Shown piece by piece: positions 26,082-34,168 of a DNA stretch of 64,000 bases. Both the position numbers and the translations under genes were made by a program. Position 1 is the first letter of the stretch; every line of letters starts with the position of its first letter. The notes under the pieces are model-generated. The model worked only from the letters and a program-made list of their open reading frames with translations, was not told the DNA's origin and did no database searches. This DNA comes from an uncultured Lachnospiraceae bacterium (GTDB lineage Bacteria > Bacillota > Clostridia > Lachnospirales > Lachnospiraceae): assembly GCA_947628225.1 (NCBI GenBank), contig CANQYY010000005.1, positions 1 to 64,000 on the forward strand, read 5' to 3'.

Positions 26082-26402
26082 ATGGAAGAATGTAAATACT
26101 TATATGATGTCAGTATGTCCTATGTAAATCCCGGTTGGCAGGGACGGTACTGTGAGCTGGTAAGAGATATTGACAAGCACCTGAAAAAGCATCATGCCGG
26201 ATATTTTGAGGGACTGCAGCTATATCAGACCGGACCGATGAATTATGTGGTGGTAGCGGTTTACTATGATGTGCCGGGCGTGCAGGAAGAATTATCGTCA
26301 ATTCTTCACTATGTGAATGAGGCGTATCGGAATACGGTGGGACATAATGTCCGTAGAAAACAGATACTTAAATTTGACCGGGCGAAGAAACTGTATTGTT
26401 AA
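26082..26402 (+). CDS. hypothetical protein upstream of hydE
   Basis: A 106-residue soluble protein of unknown family (MEECKYLYDVSMSYVNPGW at the start, basic C-terminus RRKQILKFDRAKKLYC). No signal peptide, membrane span or cofactor motif other than scattered Cys. It ends immediately before hydE with no gap, so the two are almost certainly co-transcribed and perhaps translationally coupled; a role linked to hydrogenase maturation is only a guess. GGAG lies about 11 bases before the start. Confidence 0.65.
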   Translation: MEECKYLYDVSMSYVNPGWQGRYCELVRDIDKHLKKHHAGYFEGLQLYQTGPMNYVVVAVYYDVPGVQEELSSILHYVNEAYRNTVGHNVRRKQILKFDRAKKLYC

Positions 26403-26426
26403 TTGGAAAAAGATATGGAGCGGCAG

Positions 26427-27488
26427 ATGAAGAATACAGAATTAATAAAAAAACTGGAGAGAGAAAAAAATCTGGCGGACGATGAGTTTGTCCGGGTAAT
26501 AGAGGGATTAAACGAAGAAGAAAAAGAAGAGCTTTTTGCGCGGGCGAGGACTGTCAGGGAAAGAGAATATGGAACGGCTGTCTATACAAGAGGATTGATT
26601 GAATTTAGTAACTATTGCCGGAATGACTGTTATTACTGCGGCATCCGCAGGAGTAACGACAGGGTTGACAGATACCGGCTTACCCCGGAGGAAATCCTTC
26701 TTTGCGCCAGAGAGGGGTATGAGCTGGGCTTTCGCACCTTTGTCCTGCAGGGCGGGGAGGATATGTGGTTTACCGGGGAACGCATGGAAATGATAATACG
26801 GCAGATAAAAAAAGAATTTCCGGATTGCGCCATTACTTTGTCCATCGGGGAGCGGAGCAAAGAGGACTATGAGCGCTGGCATGAGGCGGGGGCAGACCGG
26901 TATCTTCTGCGGCATGAAACGGCAGATGAGAGCCACTACCGTAAACTGCATCCCGGAAACATGAGTCTTGCCCACCGTAAGGAATGCCTGTTTACCCTGA
27001 AAGAAATCGGCTATCAGGTAGGCGCCGGTTTTATGGTAGGTTCGCCTTTTCAGACAGTGGACAACCTGGTATCGGATCTGCGTTTTTTACAGGAGCTGGA
27101 GCCCCATATGATTGGAATCGGTCCGTATCTTTCCCATCAGGATACTCCCTTTGCCAATGAGAAAAACGGATCCTATGAAAAGACTTTGACTTTACTGGGA
27201 ATCTTGCGTCTTATGTTTCCGGGAGTCCTTCTTCCCGCCACTACGGCGCTTGGGACGATTGCGCCGGATGGCAGGGAAAAGGGGCTGTTAGCAGGCGCTA
27301 ATGTTGTCATGCCGAATTTATCCCCGGTCAGGGTAAGGAAACAATATGAGCTCTATGATAATAAAATATGTACCGGAGAAGAATCGGCGCAGTGCCGAAA
27401 CTGTCTGGGGCTGCGGGTAGAGTCCGTAGGATACGAGCTTACGGTAGACCGGGGCGACAGCCATATAGAAAAGGCGAAAAGGAGATAG
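26427..27488 (+). CDS. hydE: [FeFe] hydrogenase maturase HydE (radical SAM)
   Basis: A 353-residue radical S-adenosylmethionine enzyme that helps build the two-iron part of the hydrogenase H-cluster. The CX3CX2C cluster motif is C64, C68 and C71 (FSNYCRNDCYYCGIRR). Further family features are LQGGED, LRHETAD, HPGNMS and GAGFMVGSPFQT. ATG at 26427 has GGAG six bases upstream; TTG at 26403 is the alternative. A C-terminal Cys pair (QCRNC) may bind a second cluster. HydF and HydG are not in the window. The gene lies 24 kb from the hydrogenase-like gene at 51,195. Confidence 0.9.
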   Translation: MKNTELIKKLEREKNLADDEFVRVIEGLNEEEKEELFARARTVREREYGTAVYTRGLIEFSNYCRNDCYYCGIRRSNDRVDRYRLTPEEILLCAREGYELGFRTFVLQGGEDMWFTGERMEMIIRQIKKEFPDCAITLSIGERSKEDYERWHEAGADRYLLRHETADESHYRKLHPGNMSLAHRKECLFTLKEIGYQVGAGFMVGSPFQTVDNLVSDLRFLQELEPHMIGIGPYLSHQDTPFANEKNGSYEKTLTLLGILRLMFPGVLLPATTALGTIAPDGREKGLLAGANVVMPNLSPVRVRKQYELYDNKICTGEESAQCRNCLGLRVESVGYELTVDRGDSHIEKAKRR

Positions 27489-27489
27489 C

Positions 27490-27954
27490 ATGATAGCAAT
27501 AATAGCCGCCATGGCAAAGAACCGTGTGATTGGCCGCCATGGGAAAATCCCATGGGACATACGGGAGGACAGGGAGCGTTTTAAAAAGCTCACCATGGGC
27601 AATATACTTGTAATGGGGAGAAAAACCTATGAAGAGATTGGACATCCATTGCCCGGGCGAATGACGTATGTGGTTTCAACTACCAGGCAGATAGAAGAAA
27701 AAAACTGCCATACGGTAAAAGCTCTGTCTGAGGCTTTGGAAAGGGAGGACGGCCGCAATATTTTTATCTGCGGGGGAGCCCGGTTATATGAGGAGGCTAT
27801 GGAAATTGCAGACTACATATATTTGACAGAGCTGGATATGGCGGTGGAGGGAGATACTTTTTTTCCTGTCATCCGGCCATCGGTATTTCAATGCGTCCTC
27901 AGGGAAAGGGGAAAAGGGGATTATTGCTTTCAACTTTATAAAAGAAAGACGTAA
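27490..27954 (+). CDS. folA: dihydrofolate reductase
   Basis: A 154-residue enzyme reducing dihydrofolate to tetrahydrofolate with NADPH. Recognisable features are the N-terminal IIAAMAKNRVIGRHGKIPWDIREDRERFK with the active-site acidic residue, MGRKTYEEIG (NADPH site), and IFICGGARLYEEAM. Length is normal. It begins one base after the hydE stop codon, so both are on one transcript. Thymidylate synthase is not in the window. Confidence 0.93.
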   Translation: MIAIIAAMAKNRVIGRHGKIPWDIREDRERFKKLTMGNILVMGRKTYEEIGHPLPGRMTYVVSTTRQIEEKNCHTVKALSEALEREDGRNIFICGGARLYEEAMEIADYIYLTELDMAVEGDTFFPVIRPSVFQCVLRERGKGDYCFQLYKRKT

Positions 27955-28005
27955 GGTGTTTTTTATATTACGTTTCTTATAGAAAGAGAAAACGGAGGGA
28001 TAACT

Positions 28006-28929
28006 GTGAACGACAAACGATTTGCGGTATTGATTGATTCAGATAATATTTCGGCGCGTTATATCGATTGCATTTTAGATGAAATGACCCGTCATGGCGT
28101 GGCTACATACCGCCGTATCTATGGGGACTTTACCAGCAATCAGATGCACCGCTGGAAAAGTGAGCTGGCAGAAAGGTCGATTACTCCGATCCAGCAGTTT
28201 CAGAATACGACGGGGAAAAATGCGACCGACTCGGCGTTAATTATTGACGCCATGGACATTTTATACACGGGAAATGTTGAGGGATTCTGCATTGTTTCTT
28301 CAGATGGAGATTTTACCAGGCTGGCGAGCCGGCTGAGGGAGTCCGGCATGGAGGTAATTGGGATGGGCGAGGGGAAAACGCCCAAATCTTTTAAGGCAGC
28401 CTGTTCGGTCTTTACGAATATAGAGCTTTTGCTCGAGGGGGAGAATGAGAAAGACAGCGAGCGGCAGGAAAAAAAGAATGTAGTGACCAAAAAGAAAATT
28501 TCGGACGCCATAGTGGAGATTATCACAACAAATGAAAACAATGGAAAGGATACCGGTTTGGGAGAGATTGGAAGCGCGCTGGTAAAAAAATATTCTGACT
28601 TTGATGTGAGAAATTACGGTTATAGTTCACTTTCCCGCTTTATTGAAGAAATTGACAATTTTGAACTGAGAAGAAATAAGACAAGTATCAGCGTCGTTTT
28701 GAAAAGCGACGCCAGGGAAATTGAGGATTTTGCAGTGGAAACGGTTAAAAAATCCGGTATAACAGGCATTGACATCGGACAGCTGGCGCAGAAGATATAT
28801 GACCGCTATCCGGACTTTAAAGTAAAGAAGCTTGGCTATTCCACTTTCCAGAAGTTTATCCAAAGCATTCGGGAGCTTCAGGTGGAAAATATCGGGAATA
28901 ATCAGAAAAATGTTTATACGAAGAGATGA
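28006..28929 (+). CDS. NYN (LabA/DUF88) domain protein with two LOTUS/OST-HTH domains
   Basis: A 307-residue protein. Residues 1-145 form a PIN-like NYN nuclease domain with conserved acids: D12 in LIDSDN, ATDSALIIDAMD, and SSDGDFTRLASRLRE. The rest holds two similar OST-HTH/LOTUS repeats (about 165-230 and 240-300; compare YSDFDVRNYGYSSLSRFIEEI with YPDFKVKKLGYSTFQKFIQSI), which bind RNA. The combination suggests RNA cleavage or RNA quality control. GTG at 28006 follows CGGAGGG. It is on the same strand as the lipoprotein gene 13 bases downstream. Confidence 0.88.
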   Translation: MNDKRFAVLIDSDNISARYIDCILDEMTRHGVATYRRIYGDFTSNQMHRWKSELAERSITPIQQFQNTTGKNATDSALIIDAMDILYTGNVEGFCIVSSDGDFTRLASRLRESGMEVIGMGEGKTPKSFKAACSVFTNIELLLEGENEKDSERQEKKNVVTKKKISDAIVEIITTNENNGKDTGLGEIGSALVKKYSDFDVRNYGYSSLSRFIEEIDNFELRRNKTSISVVLKSDAREIEDFAVETVKKSGITGIDIGQLAQKIYDRYPDFKVKKLGYSTFQKFIQSIRELQVENIGNNQKNVYTKR

Positions 28930-28942
28930 AGGGAGATGGGGT

Positions 28943-30385
28943 ATGATGAAAAATTTATGCGTATTTGGCCTATTAGCCGGAATGGGAATGCTTTTATGCG
29001 TGGGCTGCGTCAAAATACAAAATACAGCGGGAGATGCCGCGGGCACATCCGGCGGCGCCGTGACCGGGAAGGCGGTAATCGGAGAAACAGTATCCGGGCA
29101 GACGAAAAGAAAGAGCCCCGGTATAGAGGATGGGGATTTATATGCCAACAGTACCCATGTGTATCGGGAATATAAAGACGAAGAATACGAATCCAATCCG
29201 GCAAAAGGAATTATCCAGTATACGAAATCGGGCGAGAAGCAGAGAACCTATAAAATGAAAGACTTTGAAGGATTGCTGGCGGTTACGGAGAAAGAGATAT
29301 ACTTTGCCGGAGGTAAAGACGATGACACACCATCCAGGCTCTGTCGGATTCCCATATCGAAAGGAAAAGACGGCACAGAACTCCAGACGGATAAGACGGA
29401 GGTGATTTTTACCGATAAGGGAGGGATCCAATATGATGACGATAAATTTTATATAGATGAGGACTATATCGTCTATATTTCTTATGGGGATTACATAGTA
29501 AAATATAACCGAAAGACAGAGAAAAAGGTTCAGATACCTGTAGACAATAATTCAAATCATATAGAAACTGCCTGTCAGAGGGGCCTTATTATAACAAACG
29601 ATAATACCGATGAAGTTTACCTGTTGGATTTGCATAAGGATAAGCTGGTATCGATTATTCCGTCCTCAGAGTATACAAGGTGGGATTTCATGACTGCGGG
29701 GGAGGGAAATTTATTTCACTGCAATCTGGATTTGTCCGGGAAGGACGGCAATGGCATATGGGTATATCAGGGAGATTCCGGTAAAAACCGGCTCCTTGTG
29801 TCTGAGAGGCGTATAAAAGAGGCTGTCGATGGACTGGCAGTTCCGGACAATCCGTGTCACATAGGAAAACCCGTAGCGAAAACAGTATGGGATTGGGTGG
29901 GCGCCGCTTTTTATCAGGATGATAAGCTGTATATTACGTTTCAGATAGATTGGGCGGCGGACAAAAAATGCTGGGGACAGAATATAATATTTAGTGTGGA
30001 TATGTTGAAATGGGATGGAAAAGAAACATCGCTCCACTACGAGAAAGAACTAACGGATGTACTGAGCAGGGAAAGCGACAGCCGGGCATATCATCTGATG
30101 GAAGGCGATGTGCCGGTGAATGACGAAGAGATATATGAGTGGAATCCATCTCAAATACTTGGGATTGAAGGGAAAAAAGCTATTCTGAACCTGTATCGGA
30201 AAAAGGAAAAATGCGGGGAATTTATCTACTATGATCTGGATACCGGAAAATATTACCGGATTGAGAAGGATAAGAGCAGGGAATATCTTTACCTGTTCTA
30301 TAATCATAAGCCGTCTTTGGGGGAAGAGGACTATTTGATGGATGGATTTCTGACTTTAGTACCGGACTATCTGGAATATGAATAA
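28943..30385 (+). CDS. hypothetical lipoprotein
   Basis: A 480-residue exported protein. The N-terminal signal peptide ends at a lipobox (LLCVGC), so the mature protein would be anchored to the outer face of the membrane. The body contains repeated strand patterns (IYFAGGKDDDTPSRLCRIP, GLIITNDNTDEVYLLDL) that look like a beta-propeller of the kind with DUF5050-like repeats, but I cannot name the family. The start at 28943 fits a GGGAGATGGGG site. A tandem repeat array lies downstream. Confidence 0.7.
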   Translation: MMKNLCVFGLLAGMGMLLCVGCVKIQNTAGDAAGTSGGAVTGKAVIGETVSGQTKRKSPGIEDGDLYANSTHVYREYKDEEYESNPAKGIIQYTKSGEKQRTYKMKDFEGLLAVTEKEIYFAGGKDDDTPSRLCRIPISKGKDGTELQTDKTEVIFTDKGGIQYDDDKFYIDEDYIVYISYGDYIVKYNRKTEKKVQIPVDNNSNHIETACQRGLIITNDNTDEVYLLDLHKDKLVSIIPSSEYTRWDFMTAGEGNLFHCNLDLSGKDGNGIWVYQGDSGKNRLLVSERRIKEAVDGLAVPDNPCHIGKPVAKTVWDWVGAAFYQDDKLYITFQIDWAADKKCWGQNIIFSVDMLKWDGKETSLHYEKELTDVLSRESDSRAYHLMEGDVPVNDEEIYEWNPSQILGIEGKKAILNLYRKKEKCGEFIYYDLDTGKYYRIEKDKSREYLYLFYNHKPSLGEEDYLMDGFLTLVPDYLEYE

Positions 30386-30392
30386 AGGTTCC

Positions 30393-30419
30393 ATTTTACA
30401 TGAACTTATGGTAAAATGA
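30393..30419. terminator. dyad downstream of the lipoprotein gene
   Basis: CATTTTAC and GTAAAATG arms are exact reverse complements around an 11-base loop. It may terminate the lipoprotein transcript. TGGTAAAAT in the same place also looks like an extended -10 element, so a promoter for the following repeat leader is the alternative. Confidence 0.4.
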
Positions 30420-30427
30420 ACGTATAA

Positions 30428-30964
30428 GCACGAATGCAATTTTCGAAGCAGAGCGGAGCCTGGCTACAGGCGGAAGCGCTGCAAGAAAATTATGTGAGTG
30501 CAACGAACACCGAGAAACCGAAGGTTTTGAGGTGCATTCGTGCGGAAAAAAGAGTAATTTTCGAAGCAGAGCGGAGCCTGGCTACAGGCGGAAGCGCTGC
30601 AAGAAAATTATGTGAGTGTAACGAACACCGAGAAACCGAAGGTTTAGAGGTGCATTCGTGCGGAAAAAGAACAATTTTCGAAGCAGAGCGGAGCCTGATT
30701 ACAGGCGGAAGCGCTGCAAGAAAATTATGTGAGTGTAACGAACACCGAGAAACCGAAGGTTTTGAGGTGCATTCGTGCGGAAAAAAGAGTAATTTTCGAA
30801 GCAGAGCGGAGCCTGATTACAGGCGGAAGCGCTGCAAGAAAATTATGTGAGTGCAACGAACACCGAGAAACCGAAGGTTTTGAGGTGCATTCGTGCGGAA
30901 AAAAAGAGCAATTTTCGAAGCAGAGCGGAGCCTGATTACAGGCGGAAGCGCTGCAACAAAATTT
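30428..30964. repeat. five-copy tandem repeat, 117-119 bp period, in front of iorA
   Basis: Copies begin AATTTTCGAAGC at 30438, 30556, 30673, 30791 and 30910; the last is truncated at about 30964. Each full unit contains two small hairpins (GCCTG/CAGGC and AACC/GGTT), an outer GC-rich pairing and TGCATTCGTGC near its end. The exact reverse complement GCACGAATGCA stands once at 30428-30438, so the first unit is bounded by 11-base inverted repeats like a small palindromic element. Unit lengths of 117, 118 and 119 break any common reading frame, so the short ORFs here are not considered genes. Confidence 0.85.
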
Positions 30965-30980
30965 AGGGGGAATCAACAAC

Positions 30981-32720
30981 ATGTCAGAACGAAAGATCAT
31001 GCTGGGCAATGAAGCGATTGCCAGAGGCGCCTATGAGGCAGGAGTAAAAGTATCAGCGGCATATCCCGGGACGCCCAGTACAGAAATAAGCGAAAATATA
31101 GTAAAATACAAGGAAATATACGCCGAGTGGTCGCCCAATGAAAAGGTAGCCACGGAGGTAGCCATCGGCGCTTCTATGAGCGGCGTCCGCGCGATGGCGT
31201 CTATGAAACATGTGGGGCTGAATGTGGCAAGCGATCCGCTTTATACAGCTTCCTATATTGGAGCCAACGGGGGGCTGGTGATAGTGGTAGCAGATGACCC
31301 GGGGCTCTACAGCTCCCAGAACGAGCAGGACACCCGCTGCGTGGCAAGGGCGGCGCTGGTGCCGGTTTTAGAGCCTTCCGACAGTCAGGAGGCAAAGGAT
31401 TTTGTCAAAGAGGCATTCCGTATCAGCGAGGAATATGACACGCCGGTAATTTTGCGCACGACAACAAGGCTGGCGCATTCTCAGGGACCGGTTACCTTAG
31501 AAGAGCGGGTAGTCCCGGAGGATAAGCCCTATGAAAGAAATCCGGGGAAAAATGTTATGATGCCGGGCAATGCCATCCGGCGGCATCTGTTTGTAGAGGA
31601 GAGGATGAACCGACTGGAGGAGGAAAGCTGCGGATTTTCGATTAATCAAGCAGAATATAAGGATACCTCGATTGGATTTATTACCAGCGGTATTCCGTAT
31701 CAGTATGTAAAAGAGGTTTGCCCCGAGGCATCGGTATTAAAATTAGGTATGGTTCACCCACTGCCCAGAAAACTCATTGAAGAATTTGCTTCCCGGGTAG
31801 ACAAACTATATATTTTCGAGGAATTGGAGCCGGTTATAGAAGAACAGGTAAAGGCGTGGGGAATCCGCTGTGAAGGAAAAGAAATCTTTACCAGACAGGG
31901 GGAATACAGCGCCAATATGCTGAGAGAAAAGATATTGGGACAAAAGGTGGAAACCGTCGCCTATGAAAATCTTCCGGCGCGTCCGCCGATACTGTGTCCC
32001 GGATGTCCCCACCGCAGTACATTTACGGTACTCAATCAATTAAAAATCCATGCGGCAGGCGATATAGGCTGCTATACTCTGGGCGCTGTGCCGCCGTTAA
32101 ATGTTATCGATACTACTGTGTGCATGGGCTCCAGTATTTCCACTCTCCACGGGATGGAAATGGCAAAGGGAAAAGAGTATATTAAAAACTGGGTGGCGGT
32201 TATCGGAGATTCCACCTTTATGCACACGGGCGTTAATTCCCTGATGAACATGGTTTACAATCAGGGTACCGGGACGGTCATTATCATGGATAATTCCACT
32301 ACCGGGATGACCGGGCATCAGGATCATGCGGCAACCGGAAAGACGCTGCAGGGAAACGAGGTACCGGCAATCAGTATTTACCATTTATGCAAATCTATGG
32401 GAATAAAAAATGTAAAAGAAGTAGATGCTTTTGATATTGAAGCAATGAAAAAAACAATAAAAGAAGAAGTGGCAAAGGATGAGGTGTCAGTTATTATTGC
32501 CTGTGCCCCATGCGCCCTGTTAAAGGGATTGAAATTCCCCTATAAGTGTGAAGCGGATAAAGCGGCATGTAAAAAATGCGGCATGTGCCTGAAACCGGGC
32601 TGTCCGGCATTGACAAAAAATGAGGATGGAACGATTTCCATCGACGATACCATGTGTAATGGCTGTGGACTTTGCCGGCAGCTATGTAAGTTTGGCGCGA
32701 TCAAAAAAACGGAAGTTTAG
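30981..32720 (+). CDS. iorA: indolepyruvate ferredoxin oxidoreductase, alpha subunit
   Basis: A 579-residue subunit of the oxygen-sensitive enzyme that decarboxylates aryl pyruvates (from Trp, Phe, Tyr) to aryl-acetyl-CoA, reducing ferredoxin. The N-terminal pyruvate:ferredoxin-oxidoreductase-like domain has AAYPGTPSTEIS. The thiamine diphosphate domain has CPGCPHRSTF, GDIGCYTLG and GDSTFMHTG with the metal-binding residues. The C-terminus holds two 4Fe-4S motifs (CKKCGMCLKPGCP and CNGCGLCRQLC). AGGGGGAA precedes the start, directly after the tandem repeats. iorB follows after 10 bases. Confidence 0.95.
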   Translation: MSERKIMLGNEAIARGAYEAGVKVSAAYPGTPSTEISENIVKYKEIYAEWSPNEKVATEVAIGASMSGVRAMASMKHVGLNVASDPLYTASYIGANGGLVIVVADDPGLYSSQNEQDTRCVARAALVPVLEPSDSQEAKDFVKEAFRISEEYDTPVILRTTTRLAHSQGPVTLEERVVPEDKPYERNPGKNVMMPGNAIRRHLFVEERMNRLEEESCGFSINQAEYKDTSIGFITSGIPYQYVKEVCPEASVLKLGMVHPLPRKLIEEFASRVDKLYIFEELEPVIEEQVKAWGIRCEGKEIFTRQGEYSANMLREKILGQKVETVAYENLPARPPILCPGCPHRSTFTVLNQLKIHAAGDIGCYTLGAVPPLNVIDTTVCMGSSISTLHGMEMAKGKEYIKNWVAVIGDSTFMHTGVNSLMNMVYNQGTGTVIIMDNSTTGMTGHQDHAATGKTLQGNEVPAISIYHLCKSMGIKNVKEVDAFDIEAMKKTIKEEVAKDEVSVIIACAPCALLKGLKFPYKCEADKAACKKCGMCLKPGCPALTKNEDGTISIDDTMCNGCGLCRQLCKFGAIKKTEV

Positions 32721-32730
32721 GAGGCAGGCT

Positions 32731-33300
32731 ATGGAAACCAAAAATATTATGATAGTTGGCGTAGGAGGTCAGGGAACTCTGCTGACCAGCCGCATTTTAG
32801 GCAGCATTATTCAGGAGGCGGGGTATGACGTAAAGCTCAGTGAGGTTCACGGTATGGCGCAGAGAGGGGGAAGCGTTGTTACCTTTGTGCGTTATGGGGA
32901 AAAAGTATATGAGCCGATTGTAGAAGAGGGACAGGCAGATGTGCTGATTGCCTTTGAAAAGCTGGAAGCAATGCGCTATGCCCATTTTTTGAAAAAAGAC
33001 GGCGTATTAATCGTCAATGACCAGAGAATGGATCCTATGACCGTAGTGACCGGAGTGGCAGAATATCCGCCGCATATTTTGGATACATTAAAGAAATCCT
33101 ATCATGTTGTATCCGTAGATGCCATGGGGGAAGCAAAAAAACTCGGAAATGCCCGCGTGTTCAACACCATCATTATCGGGGTGGCGGCGCGAAATATGGA
33201 TTTTCGGGAAGAACAATGGATGGAGGTTATTGAAAAAACCGTACCGCCAAAGACAATAGAGATTAATAAAAAAGCATTTAAGGCAGGGTTTGAAAAATGA
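32731..33300 (+). CDS. iorB: indolepyruvate ferredoxin oxidoreductase, beta subunit
   Basis: A 189-residue partner of IorA, of the gamma/pyruvate oxidoreductase-like fold. The glycine-rich start (NIMIVGVGGQGTLLTSRILG) and VHGMAQRGGSVVTFVRYG are typical. Together they form the aryl-pyruvate oxidoreductase used in amino acid fermentation. TAGGAGG overlaps the iorA stop codon and fixes the start at 32731; a longer frame from 32620 is not used. The next gene overlaps it by four bases, indicating translational coupling. Confidence 0.93.
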   Translation: METKNIMIVGVGGQGTLLTSRILGSIIQEAGYDVKLSEVHGMAQRGGSVVTFVRYGEKVYEPIVEEGQADVLIAFEKLEAMRYAHFLKKDGVLIVNDQRMDPMTVVTGVAEYPPHILDTLKKSYHVVSVDAMGEAKKLGNARVFNTIIIGVAARNMDFREEQWMEVIEKTVPPKTIEINKKAFKAGFEK

Positions 33301-34124
33301 TAATAGACGCCCATACGCATGTATATCCGGAAAAGATCGTGAAAAAGGCGATTGCAAAGCTGGAGGCAAATTCGGGAATCCGGGCAAAAACCGATGGAAC
33401 CAGGGAGGGGCTCATAGAATCCATGAAAAACAGCGGCGTGGATTATTCCGTTCTTTTACCGGTAGCAACCTCCGTCAGGCAGGTAGAAACGATAAATGAA
33501 GAGGCAGGGGACACGAATGCTTCTGCAAAGGAAAACGGTTTATTTTCCTTTGGCGGCATTCATCCCGACACGCCGGATTACAAAGAGGTTCTGCGAAAAA
33601 TAAAAGCGCTGGGGTTAAAGGGCATAAAGATACACCCGGATTATCAGGGAACCTTTTTCCACGATTTGAAATACAAAAGGATAGTGGAGGAGGCAACAGC
33701 GCAGGGGCTATACATTATGGTACATGCGGGAGAAGATATCGGACTGCCGCGGCCGATCCACTGCCGTCCTCAGCATGTTAAAGAGGTATTGCGGGATACC
33801 GGCAGTGATAAACTGATATTAGCCCATATGGGAGGCTGGCGTTTGTGGCCGGAGGTTAAGGAATTGCTGGCGGAAGAGGAGGTCTATTGGGACACCTCGT
33901 TTTCGCTTGACTGTATCGAAGGGGTAGAGGGGATGCTTTCCCGGGAAGAATTTACGGAAATGGTACGGCTTCACGGAGCCGACCGGATTGTCTTTGGCAC
34001 CGACAGCCCATGGAGCGGGCAGAGGGTGTGCATTGACTGGATAAATGGGACAACCCTTACCGACGAGGAAAAAGAGAAGATTTTCAGCGGAAATATGAAA
34101 AGAATACTGGGGATTGATAACTAA
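33297..34124 (+). CDS. amidohydrolase 2 family protein
   Basis: A 275-residue TIM-barrel metal hydrolase or decarboxylase of the ACMSD-like amidohydrolase group. Metal-binding residues are seen in IDAHTH at the N-terminus, in YIMVHAGED, LILAHMGGW and FGTDSPWSG. Its four-base overlap with iorB suggests a role on the same pathway, perhaps on an aromatic intermediate or product, but the substrate is not determinable. Length and motifs look complete. Confidence 0.83.
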   Translation: MIIDAHTHVYPEKIVKKAIAKLEANSGIRAKTDGTREGLIESMKNSGVDYSVLLPVATSVRQVETINEEAGDTNASAKENGLFSFGGIHPDTPDYKEVLRKIKALGLKGIKIHPDYQGTFFHDLKYKRIVEEATAQGLYIMVHAGEDIGLPRPIHCRPQHVKEVLRDTGSDKLILAHMGGWRLWPEVKELLAEEEVYWDTSFSLDCIEGVEGMLSREEFTEMVRLHGADRIVFGTDSPWSGQRVCIDWINGTTLTDEEKEKIFSGNMKRILGIDN

Positions 34125-34168
34125 ATTACAAACATAGATAACCGGCGCATGAAAGGAGGAAAACTCGG

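Noticed and set aside
30434-30935. Open frames across the tandem repeats with a repeated 39-residue pattern
   Set aside because: Unit lengths of 117, 118 and 119 bases change the frame between copies, there is no ribosome site, and the pattern is explained by DNA repetition.
30438-30964. CRISPR array
   Set aside because: The repeats are contiguous units of about 118 bp without unique spacers, and no cas genes are present.
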